Of a stretch of 64,000 nt of DNA, positions 22,493 through 32,928 are shown piece after piece. The DNA comes from Datura wrightii (Eukaryota; Streptophyta; Magnoliopsida; Solanales; Solanaceae). Under the pieces are notes generated by a model. That model was not told the origin of the DNA, ran no database searches, and was given only the letters and a program-made list of their open reading frames with translations. Both the position numbers and the translations under genes were made by a program. Numbering within the stretch: position 1 is the stretch's first letter; every line of letters begins with the position of its first letter. The stretch lies in NCBI GenBank assembly GCA_035772735.1, contig JASDFA010000002.1, positions 9,610,001 through 9,674,000 on the forward strand, read 5' to 3'.

Positions 22493-22710
22493 CCCCTATA
22501 ATTTGTGCATTCCAATGTCTTTTCCACACTCGTATCCAAGTCCAACTCCGATATAGTTCCAACATGCATTTTAGCTCCTAAAAATCATATTTTCCTGCAA
22601 AACAAATGCTAATCATGTTGGTTAGTATAAATTCACATTTTATTACCAATTACATGAGAATATACACATATTGCACACAAACAAGGCGAAAATAATACTT
22701 TTGAGTATCA

Positions 22711-22734
22711 CTTGGGCATATAAATCTGCCCAAG
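22711..22734 (-). repeat. Terminal stem-loop of LTR C
   Basis: CTTGGGCA (22711-22718) and TGCCCAAG (22727-22734) pair across an 8-nt AT-rich loop, four bases from the LTR end. Copy at 29522-29545. Confidence 0.9.
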
Positions 22735-22738
22735 ATCA

Positions 22739-22754
22739 CTTACCCCACACTTAA
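22739..22754 (-). other. Polypurine tract of element C
   Basis: Minus strand TTTAAGTGTGGGGTAAG abuts the LTR. The same core TAAGTGTGGGG recurs at 24495-24506, 25877-25888 and next to LTR H (59223-59234). Confidence 0.8.
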
Positions 22755-24494
22755 ATCCTTGTTCGTCCTCGAACAACACATACACAACTCATGCAAATTA
22801 CATCCCAACCTTCGTCACTATGGTGCGACCATTTACGCTACGGTCATACCGATTATTCAATTTTTTTTGCAAATCATCACGAAAACATGCTTGGTCTTAC
22901 AATACAATGACCTTTAATACATCAAGACTTCCTAGACTTTAAGAATTGATTCTTGATATCGGCAAACTCATGCAAATCAGCTAATCAAGAAATCCGACAC
23001 GAAAATCAATCTTTCATCAAGCATGTGCTCTCACAACTCAAGAGAATCTTCACCTTTTTGTTCATGCAACACACAAACATTCAAGTAGGGGCATATAAAA
23101 ATTAATTTCACTCACTCTCCCAAAAGAATTCACATGCATCATGTCGTGACCCATAGGCTTGCCCTTAGTGTATCACTCCACTAATATAAAGAAATGCAAT
23201 GTAGGATCAAGTAGGACTTTAATGGGTTGTAACGGGGCTATGGATCTAGTATATATATTGGATTAGCCAATAATAGTCGCTAGGATCCTTAAGCGCCTTT
23301 TCAACACATTCCCATCGACTCATGGACATTGTTCCTCTCTTTTCTCTTTTTCTCCCATTCATGCTGGTTTACTTTCGTACTGCCCATTTCATCAAACACA
23401 CTTGACACAAAACAAAGGGTTTTCATGTACCCTCAATATCATTTAATTATAACAAGTGCTTCTTCAACATCATCTTTTCTTTCCTCACTCTGCTTTTCTT
23501 TTTCTTTTCACTCTTTTCACTCTTTAACACTTTGGGAAACATTTTCTTTTCTTTGTAAGCGCTTAAGAGTTTTGTATAGACTTTTACAGCTAATGAAAAG
23601 AAGGAATAAAGCTTGGTTTATACAATTTTGGACAAAAGAAAGAAAGAAATTGGCTAAAGGCTCAACGGGCTGACTAGGGTATACAACATATAAAAAGGTA
23701 GAGTTTGACAAGAAAAAAAAATGGAAACTATCGGTTAAAAATAAAGAAATGCCTACATCCTTTCCAACACTACACCTCCTTCATTTCATTTTTTATACAC
23801 ACCAGGCAAGTTCTAGACAATTCACAATAGCATGGAATAACAATACCTCACTTCACACTTTATGCACATGCTCGAATCAAGATGCATTCACAGACTCTCT
23901 AATTATCCAATCACATGAATTCAAAATTAAGCCTCAATCATACTGAATCAAATTCTACAGCCTAGGTAACTCAATATATTCACAAGATTGCATGCTTTCA
24001 AACGAATCACTTTCACATTTTGAACATCAGTTACAACACGCAATGAAATATTTTGCAACCATAAAGCAACTACAGTTCATTGATGCAATCCACCAAAGAA
24101 AAATTAAAAACAAATTAAAATCCTACTCCTACCGACTACAATTCCCTTAAGACGGTCGTCATCCATCCATCATAGGGAATGGTCACTAACTATGACATCG
24201 GTTCAATGAGACTATTCTCGGTAAAAGAACCGAAAACAAACTCCGAGAAACCCAAGAAAAATAAAAACTGAAATTTTTTTGAAAAATATCGATCATCTCG
24301 ATAGAAAAAAATATTTACAAAATATTTACACCGGCAACCATAACTTTTCATTACACACATCATTAACCACAAAAACAAATATATACAGATACAACACAAA
24401 TCAGTTCACCACAGGGAAAACATAAACATACATACAAACCAAGAAAAAACATACAGCAGATTAGAGCCCAAGTCCCAGCACCTAGCTACTCCCC
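22755..24494 (-). other. Non-coding 3' part of C internal region
   Basis: AT-rich, with pyrimidine runs (on +) around 23329-23540, and no coding frame I can support. The first ~600 bases align by eye with 59236-60100 in element H (shared GTTCGTCCTCGAAC/CTTCGTCCTCGAAC, GACCCATAGGCTT, CCCTTAGT, CACTAATATA). It is therefore a conserved non-coding block of this element group. Confidence 0.65.
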
Positions 24495-24510
24495 ACCCCA
24501 CACTTAAATT

Positions 24511-24529
24511 GAACACTGTCCCAGTGTTC
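24511..24529 (-). terminator. Short perfect hairpin 3' of the C main ORF
   Basis: GAACACTG - TCC - CAGTGTTC, an 8-bp stem with a 3-nt loop. It lies about 45 bases beyond the stop of the ORF and 2 bases from a PPT-like copy. Role unknown; 'terminator' is only the closest category. Confidence 0.4.
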
Positions 24530-24572
24530 ACAAAAATTACCAAACAAAATTTCGGGTGGTGGAACTCCCTGA

Positions 24573-25805
24573 TCAGTCGAAATATTCGACTTCTTCATCT
24601 GGTGTTGCTGCCTCGTCCCCCATGTCTGAGTCCGCTCCATCATCGTCATCGGACTCCACATCGGAGTCCTCCCGACGTGTCTCCTCATCAGTAGGGACAT
24701 CATCATCAGTCGGCTCCACAAAGGTTGGTCCCACTCGGCATAAGGCTTTGGCATTCTCGCCAAATGGGTAATCCAGCTCCAGCTGCCATAATTCTTCCTC
24801 GGTGGCTGGTCTCCCAGCAATCCGTAGCTGAAGCATCTGCATGCCGAACATATGTGCCATGTACTGATCGTCGCGAGCATGTCGCTCGCCCAAAGTCAGC
24901 ACTAGCCCGTGTGTGGTGTCGGGGGCCTTAGTTTTTATCACATCGAGGGCCCTCCGCTCCAACTGCGGAATGTAATCCAAGGCTTCTTCCTCGACATCGA
25001 GGCCTCGGAGGAAGGTGGTGATGAGTCCGCCAAACCCGTATCTGTGGCCCTGGTGTAGTCTGGCTCTCTTCGTGGCGGATATAATGACCGCCTCAACATT
25101 AATCTCAAGCCCTTTCATAAGGGCATACACCAAGCAGACACGGTCTCGGGTCACATCCGTCATGTGAACTCCCGGGATCAAGCACGAACATACAATTTTC
25201 AGCCATATTCTGGCCTCCCTGTTCATCTGCGAATAAGGCAGAGTCTGGTGGTAACCCCTCTCCTTATGTCTACTCCATCGGGCTGTGGATCGAGCCCCAC
25301 ACAACGTACGTCTGATTTCGGTGTACGGTGGGGTGATGTTTAGCTAGCGGAGAACGTGGGCGTCTGTGTCCCGCGCTCCAACGATGGCATTAAATTGCTG
25401 GGGTTCCAGAGTGACAATCTGCCCTCTGATTTTTATTGTGTGGCTTCTGATGGACGGGTTCCAATTTGCGTAGAACTCTCGGACCAAATGAAGGTTGCAC
25501 TCCTTGGGCTCCTGAAATATAAAGTTGAGCCCAGCTGCTTCAATCCTTTGCACAATACGGGGAAACTCCTGTGCTAGTGGTTCCCGTGCAATATGTTCCT
25601 CGGGAAAGTACTTGTTTTCTTTATGTTTCGCGTACCACTTCTTCCCTTCATCGGTTACCCATCTTGTTCCGTATTGGCGGCATTGGCCGCGCGGAACAGC
25701 TGGTGCAGCTGGGACTGTAGTGCCCAACCTCAATCTTTTCCGTCCGGTGCCTGAGGTAGAAGCACCCTTGCCCTTATCCTGTCGACTTGCCATTGTACCT
25801 GTCAA
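24573..25805 (-). pseudogene. Transposase_32-like 'putative plant transposon protein' ORF of C
   Basis: One frame of ~411 codons from ATG at 25805 (MTGTMASRQDKGKG), interrupted only by a TAG at ~25341-25343 between AHVLR and LNITPP. The order is a basic Ser/Thr/Gly N-tail, then WVTDEGKKWYAKHK, NLHLVREFYANWNP, VTLEPQQFNAIVGA, after the stop VCLVYALMKGLEINVEAVI and GHRYGFGGLITTFLRGLDV. It ends in a very acidic tail (DSDVESDDDDGADSDMGDE). I recognise the family from memory as the plant-specific domain often annotated 'putative plant transposon protein' (Transposase_32); its biochemical role is unknown. Few lesions compared with neighbouring pol genes. PPT-like motifs lie on both sides. Confidence 0.7.
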
Positions 25806-27224
25806 TATACATAAACCAGCACAAAGTTAAGCTAAATACAAGTTAACTTAGGCTAAGGTCGGGTTAAACTAAGTTTACCCCACACTTAGTCCTTAACTAT
25901 ATTTACAATACTTCGGCAAGGATTACTCTATTTACAACCCCAAACACAAGCAATTATAAGGGATATTGCTTAGTGCGTTCACGAAAAATTTCGACAGCAT
26001 AACGGTTAGCGTACTACTCAGACTTCATACAGCTACTCCCAATCCTACTATCGATAGCAATCCAATCATAGCACTTAGCAACAAAACAAAAAAACAAAAA
26101 CAACAACGAAAATTCTATTTACATACAAATCTAAACAATCAAACCAATTTACAAAATTTTCGCATTTTCCCCAACAATTCTAGAATTCGTCTTCTCATAA
26201 TATTCATACAATATTTACATCGACTTATCTCAATTTACAACCATACCCCGGCATCTAATTCATCAAACTATCAAGTTCCCCAATTCAATTTCAATAACTC
26301 AAGCCCTAGAATGCAATATTTCAATCAAATTCGAATTATTCACATAATCGACAAGTTCAAACGCTAATTACAACAATCCGAACATAATCAATCAGCAAAT
26401 AATTCAAAATCATGTTTAATTGCTACTTGGGGTGATATATTTCACCTAACATGCTCAAATTCGACTAAAATCGCCAAAAACTTGAGAGAAACGATGAAAA
26501 CATACCTTTTAGTTGAAGAACCGAAGAAATTTGACGTTTTCCTTGCCTATTAGCGTGGCACGTTGGTTGGGGAGGGGGAATTGGGTGTTTTGGTCGCGGA
26601 GCGTAGAAGAAATGGGGAAAAATTGGGCAAAATTGGGGTTAATTTAAAGAAAAACACGCGGGTCACCCGGCAACCCGGTGTGACCCGGCACCAAATATAA
26701 GGCAACGTGTCAGTGCACTGTTTCTTCAATAATTTTTTTTTCATACCTTGCCTTATTTTTCCCGCTTCCGTGCATATTTTTCTCCGTTTGACCTGAAAAT
26801 CACTTCACTAAATGAAATTGGTTAGATTAATAGATTTCCCTAACTAAAATGAAAAAAATATTAACTAAAACAAGAATCTAAACCTAATCAAGAAAAGAAA
26901 AATAAAAATAAAAATTATTTACACTAAAAAAAGAAAAAGAAAGAAAGAAAATATTTTTCACGGGTTGCCTCCCGTGCAGCGCCTGGTTTACCGTCGCGGC
27001 TCGACATACCAAGTTTCACCACTTTTTTCTCCACCTTGAGGATATGAATCTTTTCTTTTCTAATTTTCTCTTATGCTCCAGGGGTGGTGGTGAAAAATTG
27101 TAAGGACCAAACAATAGATGTTTTCTTTTGAACTTATTGGCCCTTGAGTAAGTGAAGTCATTTTGTTGCTTCGAGTTAGCAAATTTCAGAATATACGGGG
27201 CTTGGTCCTCCTCTAGACATTTCT
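25806..27224 (-). other. Non-coding middle of C internal region
   Basis: AT-rich and partly A-rich stretch without a supportable gene. The + strand ORF at 25966-26367 is Asn/Thr/Gln low complexity. TAAGTGTGGGG (minus) lies at 25888-25877, upstream of the ORF start. Confidence 0.5.
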
Positions 27225-27962
27225 CTATATCTTGGAAGACTCTATTTCTGTGTTGTCAACCAAACTTAATGTTGAAAAATGCTTCGAGTGTGGTCCAATC
27301 AACCTCAACTCTGAAATTGCATTGTGCTTGACTTCCTTACTTGTGTACACCTTTTCAACATCGACATCTATTTCTCCATTAAGGTCAAATGGGAGATATT
27401 CTTTCTCTTCTTCCATGAATGGATTTTCTATAGGTATGAGCCGATCACGGGGACACTCAAGAGATTCTAATTGTTGGGCTTCATCCAAAAATTCACCCTT
27501 GTGTTCCTCTTGTAGTTCCTCTTGAATATCGGCTAAAACTGTCACCTGCGAATTATCACAAGCTTCAGCCTCAGCACACATCTCCGTGAGTTTGACGCTC
27601 ATCCTGCTTACAGCCTCTGCATTCTCCTTTTGCTGAATTATCAATTCTGCCACCGACTCCTTCATTGCTTCGGATTGCTCCAAGAGTTGTTTCATCATGT
27701 CCTCTATTTGAACTTGGCGTCCCAACTCCTCATTTTCAGGATGCCTATATTCAGGAAAAACAACAGAAGGATCATAGTAGGGGCTTGGGGGAAGGGAATA
27801 TGCCCTTGGACAATCACCCCAATGGCCATATTGGCACCCACATATATTGCACGTGTTACAGTTTTGCCACAAGTGGGGTCCTCCGCAATTCATGCAAGAT
27901 TCGCCGAAATATGCGTATCCACCATTTATATTCCAAGATGTCATGTCAATGAGGGTATCCAA
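27225..27962 (-). CDS. Zinc-knuckle, coiled-coil ORF of element C, possible Gag remnant
   Basis: An open frame of 245 codons starting ~125 bases after the primer site. Near the N-terminus are two Cys/His clusters, CMNCGGPHLWQNC (CX2CX3HX4C) and CNICGCQYGHWGDC (CX2CX5HX3C). Residues ~75-160 are rich in Gln/Glu/Lys/Leu and look coiled-coil-like; the rest is acidic. I cannot name the family. The knuckles suggest the C-terminal part of a Gag that lost its capsid portion. It is the longest uninterrupted frame in the window. Whether it is expressed is unknown. Confidence 0.5.
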   Translation of the reverse strand: MDTLIDMTSWNINGGYAYFGESCMNCGGPHLWQNCNTCNICGCQYGHWGDCPRAYSLPPSPYYDPSVVFPEYRHPENEELGRQVQIEDMMKQLLEQSEAMKESVAELIIQQKENAEAVSRMSVKLTEMCAEAEACDNSQVTVLADIQEELQEEHKGEFLDEAQQLESLECPRDRLIPIENPFMEEEKEYLPFDLNGEIDVDVEKVYTSKEVKHNAISELRLIGPHSKHFSTLSLVDNTEIESSKI

Positions 27963-28088
27963 AAGAAAGAAAAATTAAAATGAACAAAGAATTAAAACAA
28001 ATACTAAGACCAAGTTGTCAACACTTAAGAAAATAAAACAAAAATACAGTAAATTTACACTTAACACAATTTCACAAATTTGCCTAGC

Positions 28089-28107
28089 CTCCCCGGCAAC
28101 GGTGCCA
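28089..28107 (-). other. Primer binding site of element C (tRNA-Asp type)
   Basis: Minus strand TGGCACCGTTGCCGGGGAG, 6 bases inside the right LTR. It differs from the complement of the plant tRNA-Asp 3' end (TGGCGCCGTTGCCGGGGAT) at two positions. Confidence 0.85.
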
Positions 28108-28113
28108 AAAACT

Positions 28114-29549
28114 TGTTCGGGCTATTTCGGTTGGTATTATATATTATAAACCGACACGCAAGTGCACGTGGTCAAACAAGTAATAAAGTGGCTAAGTAAA
28201 CCAAGTATCGATCCAAGGAGGCTCAGGATATGTAAAATTTGCCTAAGTATACTATATTCTTATCTTACTTCTAATTATGCTAACAACAACGTAACCAACA
28301 GTTAAATGAGTTTTTGTTTATAAAATATATACTAAAACTATTAACAATTATTTACTGTGAATTTAAACTATGGATATGAGCATGCCAAGGTTAAGAACAA
28401 GTAATGAATTCGATTATAATAATAATTCGGTTAATCTCTTCTTCATGTTGCTAGCCAAGAACAGTAGCCTAGAAGTTAAAACTCTCGTATTTAATTTCAC
28501 TTAAGAATCATAAACCATTCGTCTACATTTCTGTGATCAAATGCAATTTACGACCTAGCAATACAATTCCGGTTCCTAAATTGACTAATACGGCTTTCAA
28601 GTATATTTCTATCAGGAAAGCACATCAAAACCCAATTTTCCCAAATCAAGTTAAGAACAATACCCTATTAATTCACAACTTTCCAATTTCTTGCTCTCTC
28701 GAGTGAAATTGGACTTTTTAGATGTACATTAATGTCGGCCAAGCACTAATGCAGTAAGAACAAGAATTAATAGAACAATATGAAAGAAGAAGAAGAAAAC
28801 CATATCATTTACAATCAAAATTCACTACACATGTTCAAAACCTTAGCAAGGAAGAGAATTAGCCACTCATTTGTGGATTGATCATCCTAAAACAAGTGTA
28901 AATCATACATACAATTGATTGAAAGAAGAAAGGAAGAGAAGAAATCTCTTAGCTTTTTCGTCCCTCAACTGCTGCTAACCCACGTCCTAGCTCCACCAAG
29001 TCTGAACTAATTAAAATAAACCTAACTGTGCTATTTATACTAGAGGGAAATTTTTCCCGGAATAACAAGCAACGTGTCACGGAGGTCAACACGGAGCACT
29101 GCCTCTGTGACACGGCGTGGACGCGGACCTTCACTAGAAATCCAGGGTCCGGTAAATTAGCCTCAACATGGCACGGAGGCCAACGCCGAGGCCTATCTCC
29201 GTGCCACGGAGCTGTCGCGAGGCCACACTGGAATTTGCCATATAATTTCCTCTCCAGGCAATGTGCCTCCGCGATGGTAGCGTGACACGGCTCCATCGCG
29301 GAGCCCCTATAATTTGTGCATTCCAATGTCTTTTCCACACTCGTATCCAAGTCCAACTCCGTTATAGTTCCAACATGCATTTTAGCTCCTAAAAATCATA
29401 TTTTCCTGCAAAACAAATGCTAATCATATTGGTTAGTATAAATTCACATTTTATTACCAATTACATGAGAATATATACATATTGCACACAAACAACGCGA
29501 AAATAATACTTTTGAGTATCACTTGGGCATATAAATCTGCCCAAGATCA
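28114..29549 (-). repeat. 5' LTR of element C
   Basis: 1436 bp, same ends and organisation as 21303-22738. The three hairpins remain, with changes at several CpG sites, including a paired change in stem 1 (CATG...CATG becomes CGTG...CACG). Confidence 0.93.
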
Positions 29550-30880
29550 CTTTGTTCTTTCGAAACTTACCACCCTCTTTGTCTACAAATACTATGGCAG
29601 ATCAGTGGCACACTGCTACAGGCAGGAGATTAGATACAACGGCAGGTGAAGGCACCAGCAGGATGCCTCACTTACAGCCAGATTCAGCCCGGTCTGAGGG
29701 CGATACGGAGGTGTCATCTCGACCCTCCCAGCAGTCTCTGCCTTGCCAGACACCATTTGAGGCAGCACCGCCTCCCACAGCTCTTGCACCCACTTCATCT
29801 GATCAGGAGCTACATAGTGTGATGGTTATGTTAACCCAGATGCTAGCTACTCAGTGTCAGCCAGTACCACCTGCAGTAGCAGAACCTCTAGGTGGGCCAA
29901 GTAGTTCCAGGGTTAGTGAATTCTTGGCATTGGGACCCCCGCAGTTCACTTGTCAGATCAAGCAGAGGACCCCTAGGATTTTCCGGGTTATGCATGTGAC
30001 CCCTATAGAATCAGTTGAGCTGGCAATGTTTCGGTTACAGGACATAGCGGTATTATGGTACGAGAGTTGGTAAAGGTCTCGAGGGAGAGATGTTGCCCCT
30101 CCGACCTGGTCCAGCTTCTCGGAGGCCTTCCTGGACCACTACTTACCCCGGGAGGTCAGACAGGCCCAGATGGACCAGTTCTTACACTTAGAGCAGGGGG
30201 CCAGGAGCGTCCGTGAGTATTCTTTACAGTTTGACTCCTTAGCCTGCTATGCTCCAGCATTTGTGGACACCATGTCGTCCAAAGTCCATCGCTTTATTAT
30301 GGGCCTGAATTCAGATTATATAGAGACGTGCATGACGACTACTTTGAGAGAGGAAATGGACATAGCCAGGGTACAGGCCTTCGCACAGAGAATTGAGGGC
30401 CTGAGACAGCGGCAGCAGGGCGACAGGCAGGAGACTTCAGAGCAGCGCCGTAGAAATAGACCCGCTTAGATTCACGGGGAAATACCTAGGGGGCAGAGAC
30501 CACAGTTTTCAGATAGGCCACCCAGATCTTTACCTCTGGTACAGTAGAAGAGAGGCAGATTTGTTCACCGGAGTCAGTCAGAGTGCGGTTGCAGTTTACG
30601 GACAATAACATCACCTCAGTAGCGGAGGGCAGAACAGAGTAGATTTTCACCTACCCCTTGTCCTATATGCCACCGACCCCATTCTGGAGCCTGTAGGTAA
30701 GGCTACTAAGGGTGCTATTACTGCAGACAGGAAGGGCATTTAATGAGAGACTGTCCGGCCAGAGGACAGGGTAGCCGGGATAGTCTGGATAGAGCATCAG
30801 CAGGGAGCAGACCCTCAGGTTCAGAAAATAGGGACCGAGGTAGATCAGGAGCCTCTGGCTCAGGTGCAGGCCCCATCCAT
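29550..30880 (+). pseudogene. gag: Gag of B internal3
   Basis: Resumes the leader as TTCTTTCGAAACTTACC. Gag starts at STNTMADQWH (~29579). One base is missing at ~29950 relative to internal1, which puts the N-part and core in one frame (29552-30073). The core is at 30170-30469 and the second CCHC knuckle (CYYCRQEGHLMRDC) at ~30713-30754. It shares TAG (~29974 context), TAA after ESW (30071) and TAG after RPA (30467) with the other copies. Confidence 0.9.
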
Positions 30881-32928
30881 ACCTATGCATTACCAGGGAT
30901 GCAGGATTCGGAGGCATCTCCCGACGTGGTCACAGGTATATTGATTATCTGCTCATACCCTGTTTATGTATTGATTGATCCAGGTTCTACCTTGTCATAT
31001 ATTACACCATTTGTGGCCCGGAAGTTGGGTATCGAACCAGAATTGCTTCAGCATCCCTTTTCAGTCTTTACACCAGTCGGTGACTCGATTACAGCTAAAA
31101 GAGTTTACCGAGGGTGTACGGTAGAGGTTGCTGATCGCCAGACCATAGTAGACTTAATAGAACTTAAGATGGTCGACTTCGATGCCATTATGGGTATGGA
31201 CTGGTTAGTGCCATGCTATGCCAACTTAGAATGTTGGACCAACACAGTCCGATTTCACTTTCCGGGGAAGCAGTGCCAGAGTGGAATGGGAGCACAGCTA
31301 CGCCAAAAGGTAGGTTTATTTCCTACCTTCAGGCGAGAAAATTAATAGCAAAGGGATGTATTTACCACCTAGTTAGAGTCCAGGACGTTTAGGTGGAACC
31401 TCCGACTCTTCAGTCTGTTCCAGTGGTTAATGAATTCCCTGACGTATTTCCAGATGAGTTGCCTGGTATTCCTCCCGAAAGGGAGATAGATTTTGCTATT
31501 GACTTGTTGCCAGGGACTCAACCTATATCCATTCCCCCGTATCGCATGGCACCAGTTGAGCTTAGAGAATTGAAAGAGCAGTTAAAAGATTTGCCCGACA
31601 AAGGCTTTATTAGGCCTAGTACTTCCCTGTGGGGTGTGCCAGTTCTGTTTGTTAGAAAGAAAGATGGCTCACTCCGTATGTGTATAGACTATCAGTAGCT
31701 GAATAAGGTAACGGTTAAAAACAAATACCCGCTCCTTAGAATAGATGATTTGTTTAACCAGTTGCAGGGGGTCAGATGTTTCTCGAAGATAGATCTGAGG
31801 TCCAAAAACCACCAGGTCCGAGTTCGTGAGAGTGACATTCCAAAGACTGCTTTCAGGACCAGATATGGTCACTTTGAATTTCTAGTCATATCTTTTGGGC
31901 TGACGAATGCTCCAGCAGTGTTTATGGACCTGATGAATAGCATATTCAGACCGTATTTGGATCTGTTCGTGATAGTATTTATCGATGATATTCTGGTATA
32001 TTCTCGTTCAGAGACAGATCACCAGAACCTTTTACGAACAGTACTCCAGATCCTTAGGTACCGTCGCTATACGCCTAGTTTTCTAAGTGTGAGTTCTGGC
32101 TGAACTCAGTTGCCTTTTTGGGGCATATTGTGTCGGATGCTGGTATACAGGTGGACACACAGAAAATAGAGGCGGTCAATACATGTCCCAGACCTACCAC
32201 TCCGACCGAGGTTCGCAGTTTCCTGGGTTTAGCAGGGTATTACTGGAGATTTGTTGAAGGATTCTCCACTATAGCAGCACCTCTGACAAAGCTGACACAA
32301 AAAACATCAAAATTTCAGTGGACGGAGGCATGTGAGCAGAGTTTTCAAGAATTGAAAGACAGATTGACCTCCGCCCCAGTACTAGCATTGCTAGAGGGAA
32401 CAGATGGGTATGCGGTGTATTGCGACGCTTCAGGCATTGGACTGTGTTGTGTGCTGATGCAGCATGGAAAGGTAATTTCTTATGCTTCCAGACAGCTGAG
32501 GAAGCACGAAAAGGACTATCCGACCCATGACCTGGAACTGGCCGCAGTGATCCACGCTCTGAAAATCTGGAGGCATTATCTGTATGGCGTTCATGTAGAC
32601 ATTTTTACAGATCATAAAAGCGTGTAGTACATTTTCACACAGAGGGAGTTAAATCTGCGGCAGCGTCGTTGGTTAGAATTGCTGAAAGATTATAACGTAA
32701 ACATTCTCTACCACCCGGGAGAGCTAATGTAGTAGCAGATGCCCTCAGCCGTAAGTCAATGGGGAGTTTAGCGTATTTGCGACCCGAGAAGCAGGAGTTA
32801 GCCAAGGAAATTCATCAGCTAGCTGGTTTAGCCATTCGAGTAGTAGAAACAGAAAATAACAGAGCGGTGATTCAGAACTCTGCTGTGTCATCGTTAGTTA
32901 CAGAGGTAAACGAACGACAGTACGAGGA
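30840..32928 (+). pseudogene. pol: Protease, RT, RNase H of B internal3, cut in early integrase region
   Basis: Protease YVLIDPGSTLSYITP (~30968) with a frameshift at ~31264. RT 31393-32103 with FIDD at 31978-31989 and thumb 32118 on; RNase H continuous to TAG at 32625. It shares the stop before VEPPTLQ (31390), the TAG in YRQLNK (~31696), the shift at ~32085-32117 and the linker shift at ~32720 with internal1, but lacks the internal1 shift at 13469. It ends at TACGAGGA (32928), where unrelated LTR sequence starts. Confidence 0.9.

Larger units (their letters stand above)
21303..22738 (-). repeat. 3' LTR of element C
   Basis: Read on the minus strand it starts TGATCTTGGGCA and ends CCCGAACA. 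U3 carries a terminal stem-loop (22711-22734), three GC-rich hairpins and TATAAATA (22228-22221). The U5 end contains TCGGTT...AACCGA arms around a TATAATATATAATA core (~21315-21345), just before the primer site in the other copy. Confidence 0.92.
21303..29549 (-). mobile_element. Non-autonomous LTR retrotransposon C, complete
   Basis: Two 1436-bp LTRs (21303-22738 and 28114-29549) flank a 5375-bp internal region. A tRNA-Asp-type primer site sits next to the right LTR and a purine tract next to the left one, which sets the orientation as minus. No RT, RNase H or integrase motifs are present, so it would need enzymes in trans. The LTRs differ at roughly 30 positions by eye (~98% identity), suggesting a fairly recent insertion. 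Flanks GTTGG and CTTTG form at best an imperfect 5-bp duplication. Confidence 0.92.

Noticed and set aside
22138..22569. 143-codon minus ORF present in both C LTRs (also 28949-29380)
   Set aside because: It is repeated only because the LTR is repeated, runs through the three hairpins and over the TATA box, and has no recognisable domain.
23329..23673. Membrane-protein-like + ORF (Phe/Ser/Leu rich)
   Set aside because: Pyrimidine-rich low complexity on the non-coding strand of element C. The matching part of H has no frame.
24482..24880. Overlapping minus and plus ORFs around the end of the C main ORF
   Set aside because: Shadows of the acidic, Asp/Ser-rich tail of the main ORF.
25966..26367. 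133-codon + strand ORF
   Set aside because: Asn/Thr/Gln/Ile low complexity from AT-rich DNA, against the direction of the element.
28089..28107. tRNA gene fragment
   Set aside because: The match is limited to the tRNA 3' end next to an LTR, which is a primer site. The same applies at 10439, 38649, 56154 and 60687.
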